Below, one piece after another: positions 32,552 through 44,366 of a stretch of 64,000 nucleotides of DNA. Position 1 is the first letter of the stretch. The number at the start of each line of letters is the position of its first letter. The DNA is from Euclidia mi (taxonomy: Eukaryota; Arthropoda; Insecta; Lepidoptera; Erebidae), in the NCBI GenBank assembly GCA_944739405.2, contig OX123186.2, forward strand, positions 91,987,034 to 92,051,033, in the 5' to 3' direction. The position numbers and the translations under genes were made by a program. The notes under the pieces are model-generated. The model did not search any database. It was given only the letters and a program-made list of their open reading frames with translations, and was not told the DNA's origin.

Positions 32552-32685
32552 TTTCTTGTTCAGCATAAAAAAAAGATCACATGATCTCACTAATTAAAAA
32601 TAATTATTTTATATACCATTTGTATTATTACCTCTTTTTGGCAGTGTGCCTCGTGGATACATTCGCCTGAGATAGTCATTCTTTA

Positions 32686-32943
32686 GGCTGGTTTCAGAGT
32701 CACGCGTTTGACCGGCGCCGGCCACACGCGCGCGCTTACAATTACACTAGATTAGTAGTAGCGTTTCATAGTCACGCAGTTCAAACGCGCCGCGTGTGAG
32801 ACGCGCGCGCCGGCCGCGCTGCCGAAGTTTCATACATTGCAATGAGAAACGCGAACTCGTTTCACAGTGGTCCGCGCGCCAAACGCGCTGTTGAGACGCG
32901 CTGGCCGACGGCGCGTGCCGCGCGCGTCACTCTGAAACCAGCC
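32686..32943. mobile_element. GC-rich MITE with TTA target duplication
   Basis: Ends GGCTGGTTTCAGAGT and the reverse complement CACTCTGAAACCAGCC, flanked by TTA (32683-32685 and 32944-32946). The interior is rich in GCGCGCG. The 3-bp TTA target fits PIF/Harbinger-type elements. Confidence 0.7.
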
Positions 32944-33002
32944 TTACAAACATGGCAATGTATCTTATGGGATAAGTAGGTTGGTAGCGCCATCTACCTT
33001 CC

Positions 33003-33665
33003 TATCCATAACTAATCGCATCAACATCAATCGTTCCACGTTCTAGTGCGAGCGATATCATATTTCCGTCCCTGTCTCCCATTCCCGAAGAAGGGGCACT
33101 GCCTTCGCCTGATTCGTCGCCGCGATCGTGGACGCGAGTGACAGTCGAGAACATTCCGCTCGCTGAGAACGCCGTCTCGATCGTACCGCGCCGCTCCCGT
33201 ATGTGTTTATTACCGCTTCCACCAAGGAAAACCCGCTCGCAAGTGAAAGTGAAACGAATGGTGTAGTGTAGTGAAAACAAGCAGCTGCATCACGAAACCA
33301 CCAGCACGAAACCACCAGGAGACTGCCCTACGGAAACGAAAAAGGTTGTATAAGGTAAGTGCCCTCCATCCTTTAGAATATCCTATACCCACTCAATCAC
33401 CTCTCCCCGTATCCATCTCCTAGGCGGCGAAGAACCGCTATCCTCTCTATACAGTCCATTTCCTTCTCCAAGTCGCCTAGAACCCTACGGTTTCGGTGTA
33501 AAGCCGAACCATAGGTATCTCTGAAAACTAAATGCTATGATTTTTTTATTATTTTTCCGTGCATTCTGTGGTCATATAAAAAGAGATAAATTGAAAAAAA
33601 AACAGTAATTTAAGTTTTTTTGTTTGCCAAGTTAAGGGATAATCAAAAATTTTTACGTATTTAGT
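33003..33665 (+). other. GC-richer segment with a good 5' splice site
   Basis: Resembles an untranslated leader: moderately GC-rich, then TATAAG|GTAAGTG at about 33354. It ends with CCTACGGTTTCGGTGTAAAGC. It may be a TE leader. No convincing protein. Confidence 0.35.
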
Positions 33666-34119
33666 TCGTGAAACATTAACGTGGAGAAGAGATCTTTTTT
33701 ATACTTATAATTTTTTTTTAATTTTATTGTAATACGTTATTACGTGTTATAAACATTTATATTTTTTGTACATTATATAAATTAAGTACTTAATAAAAAC
33801 GATATTATTATAGTCTGGGTTGGTATTATAATTTACATTGTATGAATTGAGAATTATCATTTGATATCAATATCCTGGATTTATGAAGAGAATCATGTGC
33901 CATGACGAGTCCTAGATATAGGTATTCTTATTTGGGCTGACGTGATGAAAACCCTGTTCTTTCTCCTCCTTCGTAGTTTATTCGAGTTTGACGCTTTTGG
34001 AAAGTCGAAAATCTTGGACTAAAGGTGTTTCTTACCGATGGATACCACTACCACAAATCTGGTGTCCAAAGTCTGAATCTGTAAAGTGGGAACATTCTTA
34101 AAACTAATAATATTTGCAG

Positions 34120-34379
34120 GTAATGCTCATTTTGTATCATCGCATCGCGGCAAAAAAATGCTCATTTTAGATGGGTATAAATTCTACCGTCAGCAGAGTC
34201 GTCAGCAGAAGTCGAGATGGGTGTTTACACTACATTACAGTAAAGGTTGCAAAGCATATGCCTGGACCATTGAAGAAAATGCAATATATACGATCACCAA
34301 GGTGGACAGCGAGCATAATCATTCTCCCCCTATAGAGAAATTCAGACCCGCCCTTTTTAAAATTTTCCCTTCGATTTAA
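34120..34379 (+). CDS. mod(mdg4): FLYWCH terminal exon, duplicate of 970 (open, first Cys lost)
   Basis: Acceptor TATTTGCAG ends at 34119; same phase and length as 970, TAA at 34377-34379. The frame is fully open. The core reads GYKFYRQQ, RWVFTLHYSKGCKAYAW, then H-N-H-S-P-P. The first zinc Cys (TGT in 970) is TTT, Phe. So an otherwise well kept exon lacks one of four zinc ligands. A few other changes (IADN to IEEN) separate the copies. It may make a stable tail without a zinc site, or be early in decay. Function is inferred only. Confidence 0.78.
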
Positions 34380-34670
34380 AATAAATAACCAGTAAAATAA
34401 GTCTTACTATTGACAGGTCGGGTGTAAGTACATGAGTGAAGTCTGAGTAGTGCTCGGATTTAGCGTTCATGTTCCTATACAAGGTAGATAGATAGATGGA
34501 TTTCTTTTAAATCATAAGTATACCACTTGCATTCTTGTACTGAATGTCAATTAGTCGCTGGAAAAGTTTTGATTGGTTATGATTTAAGCTTTTTGGAAAA
34601 TTCCATATGAGCATACTCAAAAGTGTTGACTTTGTAAAGTTTTTGTTCCATTGTCACTTTTCGTCAAAAA

Positions 34671-37309
34671 TAATAATAATAATAATCATCTTTATTGCAC
34701 CAAAGAAATTTACAATAATTAAATCTTAACAAAAATAACAGATAGTACAATTGGCGGCCTTATCACTATTTAGTAATCTCTTACAGGCAACCTTTGGATG
34801 GATAAGAACTATACGGATTCAGAAAGAGGGTAGATTGGCAATCTTTATTGATGAATATTAATAATACAAATATATACGTAGATAATGTACCGTACGTATA
34901 CATATATACACCGCTATTTTTTAATTAGTACAAAAAATTTAATGGGGCTCTAGGCATCTTTAACTAATCATATATATGTATGTAAAAAATAAAAATACTA
35001 AGTTCCAAAACTGTCCCAAAACTGTCCACAAAAATACGTAATGTTTGGTAAATGCATAACTAAATACTATGTTGTCGTAGTAATTTTACGCGCCACTACT
35101 CCATTGATAAATTTGTGCAAACTCGAAGCTCGCCACCCCCTGTCCCTCTGCGCGCGCGCCGCAGTGCTAAATTGAAGGCGATAGCGAGTGGATGTTTTTT
35201 CGTGGAAACAATTATTTTTTGTTTACGTTTGCCCAACGGGATGGCTTATTAGTTCACATCACGCGAGTGCAGCTATGCGTTTGTACAGGGAAGTATTTGG
35301 AAGCCAGTGGATCGGTCGAGGCGGGTCGTAGCTTGGCCTCCATGCTCACCACTGTGTACAAAAGTGAGCCGTTGTGAGTGTGAGTGTCGAATAATTTAAA
35401 CAGTGCATATTGGACGCTTTTGACGCAGTGAAAAGTCAGAGAAGCTTACTTATCTCGTTAAAAAACAATTAAATAAAACGTGCTGTGTATTGACAATAGT
35501 GATGGATATTTCGAAGAACAATTGAAATACTTGTAAGTAAAGTAAATATTACCTACTTAACTAAATAATAATTAGATGCGGGCGGCTCAAAATCGGTCTG
35601 TGTGGAGAACCTTGAGGGAGGCCTATGTCCAGCAGTGGACGTCTCTAGGCTGACGTGATGACGATTTAATAGTAATTGTAAATAGCAGCCGATTCTAACT
35701 TCATAAATACGCCAAAATTACTCTTTTCTTTTATTACAGAATACTTTCTTTTATTTTGATATGACGTGTTTGCTTTCTAATTACATACCTACCTCCGTAT
35801 TTAATTACTTGTAAAACGGTAAATTTTGCCGGTCCTAAGACAGAGTGGGTAGAATTAAAAAAAATAAAAAATATCTACCTACACTTATTATATTGCTTCA
35901 TTTTATTGTCTACGGCTACCTGAATTATAAGTGCGACGGAAAGAATGCGTAAGAGTAGGACGGAAAGTAAGTACTATCAATGTAGTAGTGAATGGATTGT
36001 AAAATATGTCTATAATTTGGGTGAGATTTTCTACAAAAAACAAATGATTATAACTTTGTTATTTATAGATATTATGAAATTCTTACGTCACTTATATGAT
36101 AATAATGTCTTCGCTAATATGTCCTTAAAGTTTTTGTACTAATTAAAAAATAACGGTGTATATATACTTACATAAATAACTATATATATACATAAATATA
36201 TAATTATAAAATACATAGATATTAATATTAATGATACATAAATTAGTGCTAAATAAGCTAAAGGAATTAGCAAAAATGATAATTACAAGAGAAATAGGGT
36301 TAAAGGGACATGTAATGTTCTTTGAGTAGTTTCTTGAATGATGTTAGTGATTGAGCTTGTTTATTTGACATCGGCAATGCATTCCACAAGCGTGCAGCTT
36401 GAACAGTAAATGATTTATCGTAAAAACGACTGGAATGCATTGGTATTGCCAGTCTCAAATTCACCGATGACCTCAGAGATCTAGAATGCGTATCAGAAAG
36501 GAACTCGAAGCGTTCCTTTAAGTAATGGGGAGTAGAAGGGTTGAAGTTCTCTTTATACAGTAAAGAAAGTATGTGAGTATTCCGTCGAAGGCGAATTGGG
36601 AGCCACTTGAGTAAATTGCGGAATTGAGAAACGTGATCATATTTGCGCAATCCAAATAAGAATCTAATGCATAAATTTTGAAGTCGCTCAAGCTTATCAA
36701 GTTGCTCCTCCGTGAGATCTAGATAGCTGACATCGGCATAGTCAAGGATAGGAAGAAGAAGAGAATTTGCAAGCGCAATCTTAGTGGCAGTCGGCAGAAA
36801 GTTTCGTAATCTTCGTAAAGTCCCAGCCGCAGAAAACAATTTTCTACTTACTTCCCTAATTTGAGGGCCCCAAGATAAAGTTTTATCAATATAAACTCCT
36901 AAATCCTTCATGCAATCACTTATGGGTAAAGGAGTACCATTAAAGTTAACTTGGGGTAAACAAGTCCAGTCAATACGCGCAATCAATCTGGGGCTACCAA
37001 CAACAATAATTTGAGTTTTCGTAGCGTTGATTTGGAGACCAAATCTGAGGCTCCACGCAGCTATGCGATCTAAATCTGAATTTATTATACGAATTGCTTC
37101 AGACAACTCCTGGACAGGAGCTTGAGTGTAAATTTGGAGATCATCTGCATAAAGGTGGTAGGATAACTGAAGTTGATAAGAGATAGAATTTATGAAAATT
37201 GAGAAAAGCAAGGGAGATAGAACGCCACCCTGTGGAACGCCGACTGTAGATGTACACCAAGAAGACAAAGAGTCTTCAATCCGTATACGTTGTCGGCGCC
37301 ACCAGCGGC
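34671..37309 (-). mobile_element. 5'-truncated Jockey-like LINE
   Basis: Inserted in copy 2 only. The 3' end on the minus strand is an (ATT)n-like tail next to GGTGCAATAAAGATG; the 5' break is near 37309 inside the reverse transcriptase. The duplicated target is about AAAATA, and the empty site GTCAAAAATACC is seen at about 1534-1545. The 3' half (34830-36240) is non-coding and includes a foreign-looking segment at about 35100-35660 ending AGCAGTGGACG. Confidence 0.8.
36300..37309 (-). pseudogene. Reverse transcriptase, 5'-truncated
   Basis: The minus strand is open for more than 322 residues: QRIRIEDSLSSWCTS, GVPQGGVLSPLLFSIFI, HLYADDLQIYTQAP (catalytic YADD), INATKTQIIVVG, then the thumb and C-terminal region ending LLKEHYMSL. 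There are no internal stops, so the insertion is fairly young, but everything upstream of the palm (endonuclease and fingers) is missing, as is usual for 5'-truncated LINE copies. The element is unable to move itself. Confidence 0.9.
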
Positions 37310-37734
37310 GAAAATACCATTATATAATCAAACAATTCGTTTGTTTGTTATAATTATGCTTAAGTTTAATCCGTATAGTCTTCTACAAGTTTCATAGTCT
37401 TTAATTTACGTAAAAACATGGAAAACTTAAGAAGTAATAATATTGTCGCCGTACACCGTTAAAACCAAATCGACGAAAATCATAACATATCTTGTTGTGC
37501 CTAGGTTTATGGAAATCAGTAAACCTTTTTTGTATCAATAAAGTATCATAAAATTAGAACTAAATAAAAATATGCAATATGCAAAATCTTTTTATTACTG
37601 CCCTTATCATTATTTTTAGTATTTCAATCTTTCTCTCTTTTTGCAATTTTTTATTATTATACATTTTGTGTTTATTTAGATTGCGTTTTTGACCTGAAAA
37701 TTGACGGTCACCTTTCGTTCTGACGACAATACAA

Positions 37735-38896
37735 TATTGACGTGGAGTCGGAATCATTGCATGTTCAAGGTGGAAATCGCCACAAAATTGTAGACTATAC
37801 TATCATCGACCCTCTTAATAAGGAAATGAGAGGCTTTAATCAGGTTTTTGTTAAGAAGCGTAAGAATGTTACAAATTAATAATAATGTTGCAAAAAATAC
37901 TACCTGCATAATCTACAGGTCAAGTCTGATAAGATGTCATCAATGTCTTAAATAGACGAGTATGATGTGATGATTGATGTGTTTGACGCTTTTTTATTGA
38001 CGTTGTAACAAGTATTGTGCAGAATGTCCTCTCCACTCTCTACAATGCGAATTGTGCGGCTTGTCAAGCGGTCGTTTGAGGCTCCTATTAGTGCCGTCCG
38101 TGGCCGACCTACTAAGCCGTGGTGTTCGCAACTTCGCTTGGTGGCGAATTCAGGTTTATCTAGCAGAAATCCCGATTTTGATCCTGTCGAGCTTCAGCAG
38201 TATATACCAGCAACAACTGTTTATTTTTATTTATAGACTCACGCCTGTATCCCCGAAGGGGTAGGCAGCGGTGTGATATAATACCCACATTCCGCCATGA
38301 ACTTTTAGGTCCCACGTTACTAACGATCTATTACTGTCCTACAGTGAGATCCCCTCTAGCTCGTCATCCACAAGTCATTGAATTATTGTTGTTTAACTTG
38401 GGATTTAGAATTAATTTTCAGACCGCAGTGACTATTACGTGAACGAAAATAGCGAGGAAAATGTACAACTATTTTCTTAATTAAATTTTTGTTTGATATA
38501 AAATCAGTGTAGGTATATAATGTAGTATGATTTGATATCATATGAATCTTTCATTGTTGTTCTTTCGAAAAATATGGAAATAAAATTCAAATCTGTCGAA
38601 AGCTTTTTATATCGACTTTTTGTATAAGTGTTGATGTGATTACTGATGCTGTGACAAAAATGGTTTCAAATGCCATTTACACTATGGCTGACCGCCGTGG
38701 AAGAAATATTCCTGCAAATAAAATAAATTCAGATGACGTACAAGCTGTTCCAGCACACATAGAATCTTTTCGCGAAAGTATTGATAAGAACTACGAGTAT
38801 ATTGATCCAGATTTAAAACTTACAGAAATGTATAAATTGTGTAAAGAAAAATGTGAAGAAACTAACAAACCTTCGGTATCAGAATTTATGAATTGA
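37735..38896 (+). pseudogene. Relic of a transposase-like protein (copy 2)
   Basis: Homolog of 1975-3060. The best shard is 38636-38896: ITDAVTKMVSNAIYTMADRR, GRNIPANKINSDDVQAV, HIESFRESIDKNY, KLTEMYKLCKEKCEE. This matches in order the middle of the relic at about 18235-18549. The earlier part (ESxxxxVQGGNRHKIVD) has a 5-base insertion compared with copy 1. It is broken by several stops and by a SINE fragment at 38216. Confidence 0.5.
38216..38325 (-). repeat. SINE fragment, family B 3' end
   Basis: Reads ATAGACTCACGCCTGTATCC and GGTCCCACGTTA, the reversed end of family B. Absent from copy 1 of the duplication. Confidence 0.75.
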
Positions 38897-38997
38897 ACAC
38901 ATTCAGACAACATCAGAACTTTATTTAGCCTAAAAGGCAGCTTGTGCGGTAATTATAGTTTAATTCCTATATTAGAATTATTAATATAATTTTTTTG

Positions 38998-39305
38998 CAG
39001 CGATAGCCTAGTGGAGAGACCGACAGACTGCTACGCAGAGGGTCCGGGTTCGAATCCACGGCGCGCACCGATGACTTTTCGGAGTTATGTGCGTATTAAA
39101 TTGTTAATTATCGCTTGCTAGACGGTGAAGGAAAACATCGTGAGGAAACCTGCATGTCTGAGAGTTCTCCATAATGTTCTCGAAAGACATGTGAAGTCTG
39201 CCAACTCGCACTTGGCCAGTGTGGTGGACTATGACCTTACCCTACTCATAGTGAGAAGAGGCCCGTGCCCAGCAGTGGGACAGTTTAAAAGGGCTGATGA
39301 TGATG
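38998..39305 (+). mobile_element. SINE, family A with different tail
   Basis: Head CGATAGCCTAGTGGAG and GGTTCGAATCC, then a body with CATGTCTGAGAGTTCTCC and a GATGATGAT tail. Flanked by about 12 bp ATATAATTTTTT. The empty site is seen in copy 1 near 3125. Confidence 0.85.
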
Positions 39306-39552
39306 ATATAATTTTTTGTTATACACGAAGCTTCTAAGCATTTATTACATATTTCTTACTCCAGTAATGGCATATAAGTCGTTGCTACTATTACTATCGA
39401 AGTAAAGTATATTTTATAGTTAAAAATAAGAATTTGCTTTAATCGGAGAGTCAATCATTTATTTGACTATCGTCGATATCCTATCTATTGTTTCTATCGT
39501 TACTAAATAATGCAAATTAAGGTACCTTCTGACATCATCATCAGATCTAAGT

Positions 39553-40201
39553 GATTTTCACACATACTATAATGTGCAAAACTTAAATCCGCGCTTTGCA
39601 GTTCGTTTTTCGAAAATCTATTCAATTCTATTTCTTTTAATAAAGCAAGTCCCTGCAGCTGTTTATTTCTCACATTTAATAATTCCAACCTTAAATAAAC
39701 TTTTAATTTCATATTAGTTCCGAAATGTATAACGTAGTAAGAACAAAAGAAATCCTCTAAATAAATATTCTAACAACCTTGTACGCAGATGTTTGAACCT
39801 GCATGTATTAAGAGACGAAGAGGACCACTGAAATATTCAACAAAAAGTTTTTTTCCGATATTAAAGATGGCGATGAAGGAAAGACGTCCAGAGTGACTTT
39901 AATGGTCTACAATCTCTGCAAATGGAAGAGTTCTGTTCGATAAAGACTTTATATTAAATTTTGAACAAGTATTGGTAATATTATAATTTGAAGACTGCTC
40001 TCAGCTCTCGGCTCTCGACGTGCCATGTTACTACAAATTCTATATCACGTGTATTTTCAGGTTCGTTGGATCATTTATTCAAATCTTGATGTGAAATTTC
40101 TTCAGACGTTCATAAGTGTAACTTTATGATCTTAAATGTAGTTATTGAATTTGCAAAAACAGTCATGATATTGAGATTCGTTTGGAGAGGTATGAGGGCA
40201 G
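39553..40201 (+). other. Intron before the 40202 exon
   Basis: Non-coding AT-rich sequence. The acceptor GGTATGAGGGCAG at its end has a poor pyrimidine tract. Confidence 0.4.
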
Positions 40202-40428
40202 TTTACGTATACTCGAAGCGAGGGAATAAACTTCTTCTGATATCAGGATATTCGTTTTATCGTTAGTCATCTTACGTCAGTAATAAATCAAGATGGTTAT
40301 GCGCTACACACTACTCGAAGGGGTGCCGAGCTGTGGTCCATACATTTGAAGATAATGTGATAAATTTAAAAAATTGTCACAATCATGAACCGAAAGTTAA
40401 CTGGACCGTACAAAAGCCTAATTATTAG
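40202..40428 (+). pseudogene. FLYWCH terminal exon, group B (premature stop)
   Basis: Entered TT-TAC-GTA after CAG 40199-40201, in the usual phase. Reads VYSKRGNKLLLISGYSFYR, then TAG at 40264-40266, then SRWLCATHYSKGC (C-x7-C), H-N-H-E-P-K-V-N-W and TAG at 40426-40428. All ligands survive behind the stop. The acceptor is weak. It is the second-copy counterpart of the pseudo-exon at 10337, but the disabling mutations differ, so the two decayed independently. Confidence 0.85.
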
Positions 40429-40851
40429 CGTGTTTGCCATAATTAGATTGAATTCTTTTACAGTATTTTAATTCGATATTATTTATTTTATAATGATAAA
40501 TGTATTCAAAATATATTTATAAATTGTAGATTGTAACTTGGATATTTTGAAATAGATGCAGTATCAAAATGTCCTAGTTATGGTCAAGACAACTAAATGT
40601 TTTATCAACTATGAAGAAGTTGATAGATATTTTAGCAAGACTGCTGGTAAAGTCTTGCTTGGAAATATAAATGTATTGTTAGACTTAAAGAATCTTACTA
40701 AAACTTGTCTTTTCTACTTTTCTTTAGTTTACCTATTTCTTTTTTACCTTGGTGAACTAATAACGGTGGTGGAATATTTTTTATTAGCTTAATATTGGCT
40801 CGCGAATGTCACAACATATAATTTACACTATCTACTGATGATATCCTTTAA

Positions 40852-41120
40852 CTGACTGCCTCGTTAGTCTCGCGGCATAAATGTGCGCGTGGGATTGGGA
40901 GGTCTCGGGTTCGATTCCCGGGTCGGGCAAAGTGTTATTGTGTATTTCCGTTAAGAAATTCTCAGTAGCAGCACGGAGTCTGGTAATGTGCCCGGTACGG
41001 CAATAGGCTCGCCCCCTATTACGTGGGACCTAAAAACTCATGGCGAAATGTGGGTGTAATATTACACCTCTGCCTACCCCTTCGGGGATACAGGCGTGAG
41101 TCTATAAATAAAATAAATAA
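40852..41120 (+). mobile_element. SINE, family B (full, with target duplication)
   Basis: tRNA-like head GGTTCGATTCCCGGG, body CCCCCTATTACGTGGG, end CGTGAGTCTATAAATAAAAT. Flanked by an 11-bp repeat ATATCCTTTAA (40841-40851 and 41121-41131). The best preserved family B copy here. Confidence 0.9.
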
Positions 41121-41683
41121 ATATCCTTTAAGTACTAAAAGTTGTAATTAATGTTTGAAATACTCCTATTATTTAATTACATTTAAGTAAATATTTTTGA
41201 TTTCTAATGTACCCTAATTTTTAGATACTTGAATTTTTTTATTTCTATACTTCGTATTTATATTATTTTCATTTCTCGTTTTGCTAGGTATTTTAAGTTG
41301 TTTCTGCTATTATTATACTTTAATGTATATAAATTATGATATATTTTTATAGTTAGAAACTAGTCCATTTAGAAATTCCGATATTTAATTAAAAAAGAAG
41401 TGGCTTAAATTTATAATCGTTCTTCATCTTCAAGACAATTTATGACTGTTTAATATTTGATGTCTGTATATTATCTCTTCGTCCTTTTCTGTCAAATATG
41501 GTAGCGTGTATTACACATACCATAATAAAATGTTAGAAAACTAATTTCACTTTTCATCATAAAATTATATCTAGCTTTGTCTTCTCTAGTCAGCATAAGG
41601 ACAATGCACTACAAATTAACTATGTAGTAAGTCTAAAATCATATCCAAAAGAGAACAGTAATACAGAATCCACGTTTTTTCAG

Positions 41684-41928
41684 ACATCGGATTCATCCTA
41701 TCAAATAAAAGAAATAGATTGCTCCTTAAAGGCGGCTACACATATTACGAAGATGGTGGTAAGCGAGATGTTGGACCTGAAACAAAGACGAGATGGAGAT
41801 GTTCCACTCACCAAGGGAAGAAGGGCTGCAACGCTAGAATCAATATGGTAGGCGACCAAGTTGTAAACGGAAACTTTGTGCACAACCATCCGCCTACTAA
41901 GAGCGAATACTGGAATTATTTATATTGA
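41684..41928 (+). CDS. mod(mdg4): FLYWCH terminal exon (intact, distinct type)
   Basis: Strong acceptor CACGTTTTTTCAG ends at 41683; enters AC-ATC-GGA and stops at TGA 41926-41928, about 81 residues. Reads FILSNKRNRLLLKGGYTYYE, an Asp/Gly-rich insertion EDGGKRDVGPE, TRWRCSTHQGKKGC (C-x8-C, one longer than its neighbours), 17 residues, HNH-PP, and a short aromatic tail YWNYLY. All ligands are present and there is no near paralog in the window. The strong pyrimidine tract and clean frame suggest use. Confidence 0.87.
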
Positions 41929-43682
41929 AACTCATAATATGTTTGTATGGTTTATTGTTAACTCAGAACAAGCATAAGAGTACTCGCGAGTTTTTATTGC
42001 GCTTGCTTTTTTACTTAGTCTAATGTTGTGATGTAAATGGACAGGCTTGTGGTAGACGTTTTTGGTATAGCTGAAAAATAAGTGGGTAAATGGAGCAGAC
42101 AAACCGCAGTTACTTTTTGTTCTGCAGTATTTATAAACACGACAACATTCAATAACTAAGCAACAATCTGTGGAGTTACCTTTTATTACGGAATGTTGTG
42201 TTCTGGTGCCATTAGACTAGCGACATTAGATTTAGTGTTGAAATTATTTTAAGTTTTTAATTTTAACTGTAATATTGGTGAAGAAATATGTATATGCTAT
42301 ATCAGATTATATCATGAACAATAATTTAGTATTTTACATATTGTAAAGATATTAGGACAAAAATGTGATAAATATTTCAACTCTGTCAGTCTTTCCTAAG
42401 TCATGAGCCTTTATGCCCTGTACCTAAACCTGTTATAAGTACTTATAGTATACCTATACATTATACACGGATCTTTTATTGTCACGAATCATGAAAACCT
42501 TTAGCAATTGAAAAATCTTAGACTCTGACCATCACTCTTGAAGACAAGGGTGATCAAAGTTTGTAGGTAGAATTCAAATTTTTATTGATTGTTTACGTGC
42601 CTTTATAGTTTTTTACTTGTTTTTATAATAGTCATATTTCAAAGTTTCTCCTTTATATTATCACAATATTTACAATTATTACTGGATACATTTTATTATC
42701 TAAAGGTGCACATTTTATTCCATAAATCCTGGTATAGATTAAGTAGTTAGAAAATGAATCACTCATTTAATTCTCAAATAGTTATTCATTGATTTCATTC
42801 AGCCAGAAGAGTTTCCAGCCAATCAAAGGTTCTAGCAGAACCAATCATTTTTAGCAGAACCTTATATCAGATAGACTTTTGCCAATATGTTTGTTTCTAA
42901 CTAGAATGCATCGCCGGCAATCAATCGGTCAAAGACTTTAGCCGTTTATACATACTATTAAAGATTTAACAACTCAAACAACAAAATAATTTGTTGTTAA
43001 GTTATACATACGAGCTTTATTTTACATATTTGTTTATTCACAGACTTATTGCTATACGTTCTGTAGACTTATAGAGTAAGAGCCCGTGAACCCCAGACCT
43101 ACGTTATTTTATAAAAGCTGAAAGTTAGTTCATAAGCGAATTATACCTGTGGTGGATTTGAAATCTCACTGAATTACTTTTTAATTACTTAGGTATAAGG
43201 TATTTTATAATACTCATCATCACATCATTGCATACTTGAATCTCGTTAAGTGATATGTTTTTTACAACAATTTAAATTATTCTATTTACATAATATCGAA
43301 CACAAATGCACGTTGTTTTTAATTGCCAACATTTTCTTGGGAATTAAATATATTGAGTTTGAAGCATGTTGGTTATTTATTTTTTACCTATTTACCTAGA
43401 CTTATGGGTCCTTCCTTGGCGAATCCGCGCGGTGGCAGAAAGTGTGCTACACCGCGATTCGAGCGTCCTTTTCAACCAATGAGACACCTACAGACATCGC
43501 TTTGGTTGTTGTAAGACCTATCTATTCCAACCCTTTCGATGTCTAAATATTTATAAAAATACTTGATTTGCTTTAAGTCTGGCGCCACCCTGAAATCTTA
43601 CCGTTTTATCAACAATCACTTCTCCTAGCTATATTCCCTGCCCATAGCCATTTCATCTCGGCAACACGAGCATTATATTGAG
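41929..43682 (+). other. Non-coding sequence
   Basis: About 1.7 kb of AT-rich DNA without recognisable gene or transposon ends. A GC-richer patch at 43400-43480 (GGCGAATCCGCGCGGTGG) stands out but codes for nothing known. Confidence 0.35.
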
Positions 43683-44024
43683 GCAGCGATAGCCGAGTGG
43701 AGATACCAACAGACTGCCGAATGACTTTTCGGAGTTATGTGCGTATTGAATTATTAATTATCGCTTGTCCCGTGCCTCGGAGAGCACGTTAAGCCGTCGG
43801 TCCCGGTTGTCATGAAGATCTTTGACATTCGTTACAGTGCGTCAGTACCTTCTACATAAATAAACTGACACTAGTCTAAACCATTGAATATCGCTATCCC
43901 TTTGGGTTGCGGAGGTCAGACAGGCAGTTGCTCTGTGGAAAAGCTAATATTCAGCCAAATCCGGATAGACTAGTAAGTGGACCCCAGATTGAAACTGGGA
44001 TAACGCTAAGAGGATGATGATGAT
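43683..44024 (+). mobile_element. SINE, family A, internally deleted head
   Basis: Starts GCAGCGATAGCCGAGTGG; the B-box part is deleted (GACTGCCGAATGAC joins directly). Body with CGTTAAGCCGTCGGTCCC and a GATGATGATGATC tail. Confidence 0.8.
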
Positions 44025-44148
44025 CACGAGCGCTATGTCGGTGACTAAGGCTCTCCTGCGGTTCTCCTCATTTCTGATTAGATCTCGTAGGAAATCTCAC
44101 TATTTCAACCTTTATTCGATCACAAAAATAATGTGCTCTCCTTTTCAG

Positions 44149-44366
44149 ATCATTTTTTATACATGGAGTCTAAAAGAGGCAACATGATGCTAAGCTACCG
44201 AGGGTATACGTATCACTTGAAATACACGAAGAATATGAAGAAAACATGGCGATGTTCAAGACATTGCTCCTTTCGTTGCCGCGCGACTATCACCACTATT
44301 GACAATCGAATACTGAAATCTAAGAACGAACATAATCATCCTTGTTTGTATTATTATACACGATAG
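44149..44366 (+). CDS. mod(mdg4): FLYWCH terminal exon (intact, distinct type)
   Basis: Good acceptor CTCTCCTTTTCAG ends at 44148; enters AT-CAT-TTT and stops at TAG 44364-44366, about 72 residues, one of the shorter exons. FLYMESKRGNMMLSYRGYTY, TWRCSRHCSFRC (C-x7-C with an extra Cys between), 17 residues, HNH-P, tail CLYYYTR. The usual Arg before Trp is Thr. All four ligands are present and the frame is clean. No close relative in the window. Confidence 0.85.

Larger units (their letters stand above)
33665..39552 (+). repeat. Segmental duplication, copy 2
   Basis: Partner of 505-4455. Contains the FLYWCH exon at 34120, a TE-protein relic, and three insertions absent from copy 1 (LINE, SINE fragment, SINE). 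Downstream follows a group B exon (40202), as in copy 1 (10337). Confidence 0.85.

Noticed and set aside
43660..44035. Target duplication ACGAGC around the SINE at 43683
   Set aside because: The left match is not adjacent to the SINE start, so it is not a valid duplication.
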